Shown one piece after another: positions 60,787-64,000 of a DNA stretch of 64,000 nucleotides. Positions within the stretch are counted from its first letter, which is position 1. Every line of letters starts with the position of its first letter. The stretch spans positions 1 through 64,000 of the forward strand of contig NZ_POWX01000003.1 of the NCBI RefSeq assembly GCF_003044445.1. The letters run 5' to 3'. A model generated the notes under the pieces. The model made no database searches. It was not told the origin of the DNA and saw only the letters and a program-made list of their open reading frames with translations. This stretch comes from Neisseria mucosa (GTDB lineage Bacteria > Pseudomonadota > Gammaproteobacteria > Burkholderiales > Neisseriaceae). A program made the position numbers and the translations under genes.

Positions 60787-61095
60787 ATGCTGCAATATTC
60801 AGAAGTAGTGAAAACTGTTGTTGTAAATCCGATTGCCCTAGAAGATGATGAATTGAATTTTAAAATTGAAATTCTCAAAAACAGTAATGATGAGTTTCAC
60901 GCACGCTTGTTTAGGCTGGAAACCTATTTGGTCAAACCGTCTTTTGTCGAAGATACATTCGCAGATGAGTTGCAGTATGTACTGGATTTGCATACTGTGC
61001 CAGATCTTACTACAGCATACAGATCTTCGGTTGAAGATTGTTTGCAGTCCGCATTGAGAGAATTAGAAAAGAAATTTAGTAAACAGTCATTTTAA
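60787..61095 (+). CDS. Unknown 102-residue cytosolic protein, partner of the secreted protein
   Basis: The product starts MLQYSEVVKTVVVNPIALEDDE, is acidic, has no signal peptide, and ends in a helical segment SVEDCLQSALRELEKKF. GGAGAATCAAG precedes the ATG. Family not recognised. The pairing of a small secreted basic protein with a cytosolic acidic one resembles effector-immunity or toxin-protector layouts, but that is speculation. Confidence 0.6.
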   Translation: MLQYSEVVKTVVVNPIALEDDELNFKIEILKNSNDEFHARLFRLETYLVKPSFVEDTFADELQYVLDLHTVPDLTTAYRSSVEDCLQSALRELEKKFSKQSF

Positions 61096-61210
61096 AATGG
61101 TCTAAATGCCTTTTGAATGGCTTCCAACCAGAATCATAGGGCAAGCAAGCTGAAGAGAAGTAAAGCCGAATAAATCAGTATCTTCATTTTTTTACATCTG
61201 TTTATGGCAA

Positions 61211-61264
61211 AGGTCGTCTGAAAACGATTGGGCAAAATCCAATATGTCCGTTTTCAGACGACCT
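61211..61264 (-). terminator. DUS hairpin overlapping the stop of the betaine-type ATPase
   Basis: AGGTCGTCTGAAAACG (61211-61226) pairs with CGTTTTCAGACGACCT (61249-61264). The second arm contains the gene's stop codon. Confidence 0.75.
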
Positions 61265-62126
61265 CTTTTGAATCTTCTTTGTTTTCTTCTTTTGCCCAAT
61301 GTTCCCGTACACGCGCCTTGCCGTTTGCATCCAAGCGGCGATAAAGATTGATGACTTCGTCGGCAGAAGTAGTGTTTTCCGGCTGAGTCGCGCCGAACAG
61401 GGAGCGCACATAATCATCCGCCGGATGGTTTTGAATATCCTGCGGCGTATCGACCTGCACCAGCCTGCCTTGGTGCATCACGCCGATGCGGCAGGCGAGT
61501 TTGGCGGCTTCGCTCATGTCGTGGGTAACGAAAACAATAGTAGTGCCGAGTTTTTTATGAATCAGCGACACGGTTTCCTGAAGGGAAGCGCGGGCGAGCG
61601 GGTCGAGGGCGGAGAAGGGTTCGTCCATCAACAAGATGTCGGGTTTGGCGGCAATGGCGCGCAGGATGCCGATGCGCTGCTGTTCGCCGCCGGAGAGTTC
61701 GTGCGGATAGCGGTTTAGGTAGGTTTCGGGCGGCATGCCGACCAGCTCGAGCAGCTCGTTCACGCGCGATGTGCGCTTCGGTTTGTCCCAGCCCAAAATG
61801 TCGGGCATCAGCTCGATATTCTGCCGCACGGTCATAGTGGGGAACAGGGCGATTTGTTGCAGCACATAGCCGATGCGGTGGCGCAGCCCGCGGATGTCGT
61901 AATCTTTGATACGCCTGCCGTTGAAATAAACATCGCCGTCGGTCGGCTCGGTCAACGCGTTAATCATGCGCAGCATAGTGGATTTGCCGCTGCCCGAACC
62001 GCCCACCAACACGAAAAACTCGCCTTGGTAAATGGTCAGGTTCAGTTCGTTCACGGCGGTGTGGTTGTCGTAGCGTTTGCTGACGTTTTTGAATTCGATT
62101 AAGGGAGTATGTTCAGGCTGCATCAT
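61254..62126 (-). CDS. ABC transporter ATPase, glycine betaine/choline (ProV/OpuCA) type
   Basis: The 290-residue ATPase has Walker A GGSGSGKS, Q-loop GYVLQQIALFP, signature LSGGEQQRIGILRAI, Walker B ILLMDEPFSALD and the switch His in VFVTHDMSEA. The segment ALTEPTDGDVYFNGRRIKDYD and the Q-loop pattern fit the osmoprotectant (OpuC/ProV) group, though CBS domains are absent. The start may be ATG 62126 or 62123; AAAGGA lies before both. The last three codons and the stop (EVV-stop) are supplied by a DUS. No permease gene is adjacent in the window. Confidence 0.85.
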   Translation of the reverse strand: MMQPEHTPLIEFKNVSKRYDNHTAVNELNLTIYQGEFFVLVGGSGSGKSTMLRMINALTEPTDGDVYFNGRRIKDYDIRGLRHRIGYVLQQIALFPTMTVRQNIELMPDILGWDKPKRTSRVNELLELVGMPPETYLNRYPHELSGGEQQRIGILRAIAAKPDILLMDEPFSALDPLARASLQETVSLIHKKLGTTIVFVTHDMSEAAKLACRIGVMHQGRLVQVDTPQDIQNHPADDYVRSLFGATQPENTTSADEVINLYRRLDANGKARVREHWAKEENKEDSKEVV

Positions 62127-62237
62127 AAATATCCTTTGCAACTTCGACAAAACGGCGCGGCTCACGTTCCAATAATTGCGGCAGGTCGTCTGAAACGGCG
62201 GCGGGTTAGGCTGAGGTCTTGGTGGAAGTTGGGTTTT

Positions 62238-62394
62238 TATAGTGGATTAACTTTAAACCAGTACGGCGTTGCCTCGCCTTAGCTCAAAGAGAACGATTCT
62301 CTAAGGTGCTGAAGCACCAAGTGAATCGGTTCCGTACTATTTGTACTGTCTGTGGCTTCGTCGCCTTGTCCTGATTTAAATTTAACCCACTATA
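62238..62394. repeat. Full-length Correia repeat enclosed element (157 bp)
   Basis: It begins TATAGTGGATTAACTTTAAACC and ends TTTAACCCACTATA. Unlike the two other copies it retains the internal 50-base segment (AAGAGAACGATTCTC ... GAAGCACCAAGTGAATCGG). It lies between the ABC ATPase and the DUF4303-like gene. Confidence 0.92.
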
Positions 62395-62415
62395 ATCTAA
62401 CCTACTTGCTGAAAG

Positions 62416-62961
62416 TTATACAAATTCAGGGAAATGCCGTTGCAGTTGTTCGGGCGTGAGGCTGGGCACAATCAGCTCTTCGTCTTCATCGCAGGCAACG
62501 GCGACAAAATCGGGGGCGACGAGCTTGGCGCGCAGCAAATCTTCGGTGGCGCGGCGGCAGGCGCGTGGGAAGCATTGGCGGAAGTGGTCGTATAAGTCGT
62601 CCCAATCGGTTTCTTGGCGCACGGCAGCCTGCACGCTTTGCGCCGCCGTATTGCCCGTTGTGCCGCCGTCAAACAGATATTCCGCCAAGTCTGCACCCGA
62701 CCAGCGCAGCGATTGTTCCAGCTCGGAGCGGCTTTCGGCGGAGCCGTATTCGCGTTGGTATTTTTCCACCACGCGCGCAAGCAGCTTTTCTGTGCCGACC
62801 GACAGTGAGGGGAAATAGAGATGGGTATTGTCGCAGTAGAAATTGTGGAAAATGGCGGCATACACGGTTTCGTGCGGGTGCTGCCTGCGGATGCTGTGCA
62901 CGGCATCCACGATGATTTGATAGGCGAGGTTTTCGATAGATTGCCAATCCGGCTGCGGCAT
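62416..62961 (-). CDS. DUF4303-like protein
   Basis: The 181-residue cytosolic product starts MPQPDWQSIENLAYQIIVDAV. It has the run HPHETVYAAIFHNFYCDNTHLYFPSLSVGTEKLL, typical of DUF4303 (a family near SMI1/KNR4-type proteins, some of which are immunity factors), and a Trp-rich middle (RWSGADLAEYLF). Function unknown. AAAGGACACACC precedes the ATG at 62961. An Eikenella-type DUS lies just upstream, so the gene may have come from another genus of the family. Confidence 0.65.
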   Translation of the reverse strand: MPQPDWQSIENLAYQIIVDAVHSIRRQHPHETVYAAIFHNFYCDNTHLYFPSLSVGTEKLLARVVEKYQREYGSAESRSELEQSLRWSGADLAEYLFDGGTTGNTAAQSVQAAVRQETDWDDLYDHFRQCFPRACRRATEDLLRAKLVAPDFVAVACDEDEELIVPSLTPEQLQRHFPEFV

Positions 62962-62974
62962 GGTGTGTCCTTTC

Positions 62975-62986
62975 AGGCTACCTGAA
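62975..62986 (+). repeat. Eikenella-dialect uptake sequence
   Basis: AGGCTACCTGAA matches the AG-eikDUS dialect, not the AGGTCGTCTGAA dialect of the rest of the window. It sits within TTTCAGGCTACCTGAAA, which is nearly palindromic, 14 bases upstream of the DUF4303-like gene. Confidence 0.75.
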
Positions 62987-63087
62987 AATGATGGGGGCGG
63001 TGTTCGCGGGCATCGGGTTCGATATTTTAGTGGCGTTGGCGGGATTCGGGAATCCGATTTCATCGGAAAGGGTAAGTGCGGGCTGCT

Positions 63088-63638
63088 TTCATATCCGTAA
63101 CGCTACTGCCAAAGTCGAATACGCAGGACAGACGTTTTTGGTTGACCCGTTTTCGCCCCCAAGCATTCCATGAACGGCTTTCCCAGTACGTTCAACAGCC
63201 AAGCCAAAATGCCGCTGGTCGGGCTGCCGATGAGCGTGAATAAAATTTTGGACGGTGTGGATGCAGTTATCGTTACCCATACTCACGAAGGCCATTGGGA
63301 CGAAACCGCCGCACGTCCCATTCCGAAAAACCTGCCCGTATGAGACCTTTGCAATAACATAGGTTACTAAAATTTTATGCTCAATCTCATTTTCAAAATT
63401 CAAAACCTTTCTGATTTTTCCTACTTTTTGCTCAATATTAGGAAGGTTTTAGTCAATTAAAAATTTTTTGGCGCATTTTTATGCGTCAAATTTCGTTAAC
63501 AGACTATTTTTGCAAAGGTCTCATACCGTGAATCATACCGCCGTCAGCCGCGCCGATATGCGTAAATTTATACGCGGTCAAAGCATTGAAAGCTGTGCGA
63601 ACGTTCCAGAAGACGGAGAAATCGTGAAGCTGGATTGA
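63088..63638 (+). pseudogene. Metallo-beta-lactamase-fold hydrolase (UlaG-like), broken by frameshift, deletion and a MITE
   Basis: The N-terminal part reads HIRNATAKVEYAGQTFLVDPF. Then a lost T in a T-run near 63149-63154 shifts the frame, which continues as NGFPSTFNSQAKMPLVGLP and THTHEGHWDETAA, where the HxHxDH metal motif has Gly for Asp. The frame is cut at PKNLPV by the repeat at 63342-63522. After it only the last part remains (NHTAVSRADMRKFIRGQ ... EIVKLD, stop at 63636-63638). About 130 codons of the middle are missing. The enzyme is certainly inactive. Confidence 0.85.
63342..63522. mobile_element. 181-bp MITE-like repeat, copy 2
   Basis: About 97% identical to 26003-26183 and in the same orientation. 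Here the terminal repeats GAGACCTTTGCAA / TTGCAAAGGTCTC are perfect 13-mers. It lies at the junction of the two halves of the metallo-beta-lactamase-fold pseudogene. Confidence 0.8.
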
Positions 63639-63654
63639 TAAACGGCGCATTACC

Positions 63655-63697
63655 AAAGCAGCCTGCACTTTGTTGAGGAAGTGCAGGCTGCTTTTTT
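63655..63697. terminator. Strong hairpin terminator
   Basis: Sixteen-base stem AAAGCAGCCTGCACTT with its complement, eight-base loop and T-run on the plus strand. It lies after the pseudogene and also beyond the end of the minus-strand TIR-like gene. Confidence 0.85.
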
Positions 63698-63712
63698 AGA
63701 AGGAACAGGATC

Positions 63713-64000
63713 TTATATAAAATTATTCTTTAAAAGTTTCTTTCTTACAGTTTCATAATCAACCTCTATACTATTCATTAAGACAATGGGTGAATCATCT
63801 AAAGAAAAATCTTTTTTTAACTTTTCTACTCTTTCTTCATTTTTATCAAAGATAAGTAATAGAATATTTTTATCAAGCTCTTTACAAATAGATAGCTCTA
63901 CTTTTGTCCATTTGCTTTCCTCAATAAAATTTGGCGTAACAATGAATACTCCTGTCTTACATATTGAGATGCCATGGCGAATTTTTTCGTATATGACTTC
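63713..64000 (-). CDS. TIR-like domain protein, C-terminal part (runs off the window)
   Basis: The last 95 codons read out of the right edge. The run GVFIVTPNFIEESKWTKVELS followed by KNILLLIFDKNEERVEKL is typical of the second half of a TIR domain (strand, conserved SxxW-type segment, helix). The sequence is AT-rich with no DUS, as for acquired genes. Bacterial TIR proteins often degrade NAD in anti-phage defence. The N-terminus is not visible, so full architecture and partner genes are unknown. Confidence 0.65.
   Translation of the reverse strand, partial: EVIYEKIRHGISICKTGVFIVTPNFIEESKWTKVELSICKELDKNILLLIFDKNEERVEKLKKDFSLDDSPIVLMNSIEVDYETVRKKLLKNNFI

Overview
The window looks like chromosome of a commensal Neisseria of the N. 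mucosa / N. sicca / N. subflava group. The 12-mer AGGTCGTCTGAA, the DNA uptake sequence (DUS) dialect known as AG-mucDUS, occurs dozens of times. It is often present as inverted pairs that form the terminators between genes, and often inside coding sequence. Three Correia-type repeats and many Neisseria-like proteins (ZnuD, Zur, NarQ/NarP, DsbD, amylosucrase) agree with this. The species assignment is inference.

Layout. 1-1.5 kb: the end of an IS3-type element, a lipoprotein and a hypothetical gene. 1.9-11.2 kb: amylosucrase, the zinc receptor ZnuD with an exact Zur operator, a periplasmic cupin, leucyl aminopeptidase, and LptF/LptG. 11.4-15.5 kb: a Correia element, AroD, a DUF2459 protein, a DASS symporter and PpiB. 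16.1-19.05 kb: a DUS-free island with Pasteurellaceae-like fghA-adhC (glutathione-dependent formaldehyde/GSNO detoxification) abutting a broken RTX gene. 19.3-29.3 kb: YbhB-like protein, Ung, DsbD, NarP/NarQ, MobA, a 181-bp MITE-like repeat, RNase R and three tRNAs. 29.8-37.4 kb: acyl-CoA dehydrogenase, a VIT-type metal transporter, a very large MalQ-GlgB fusion and SlyD. 38-47.6 kb: a heptad-repeat lipoprotein, an FAD-linked 2-hydroxyacid oxidase, NAD malate dehydrogenase, a NYN/OST-HTH protein, a CorC-type protein, a DUF3360 membrane protein, and Zur with a COG0523 GTPase. 47.7-54.7 kb: a PLD-like protein and a YejBEF ABC importer interrupted by a Doc-type toxin-antitoxin pair and an acyl-CoA ligase. 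54.8-58.2 kb: thioredoxin, UvrB and an AbiTii-type protein. 58.4-64 kb: repeats, an OmpA remnant, an MFS transporter, a small secreted protein with a partner, a betaine-type ABC ATPase, a DUF4303-like protein, a wrecked metallo-beta-lactamase-fold gene carrying a second MITE, and the C-terminal part of a TIR-like protein cut by the window end.

How genes work together. Amylosucrase (sucrose to alpha-glucan) and the MalQ-GlgB fusion (glucan disproportionation plus branching) suggest an alpha-glucan storage or utilisation route. Zur, its operator before znuD and the COG0523 GTPase form a zinc-starvation circuit. NarQ/NarP and MobA belong to nitrate respiration. The strongest novelty candidates are the 1436-residue GH77-GH13 fusion, the toxin-antitoxin module lodged between yejB and yejE in what looks like a split DUS hairpin, the imported adhC-fghA block, and possible defence genes (AbiTii, TIR-like, PLD-like).
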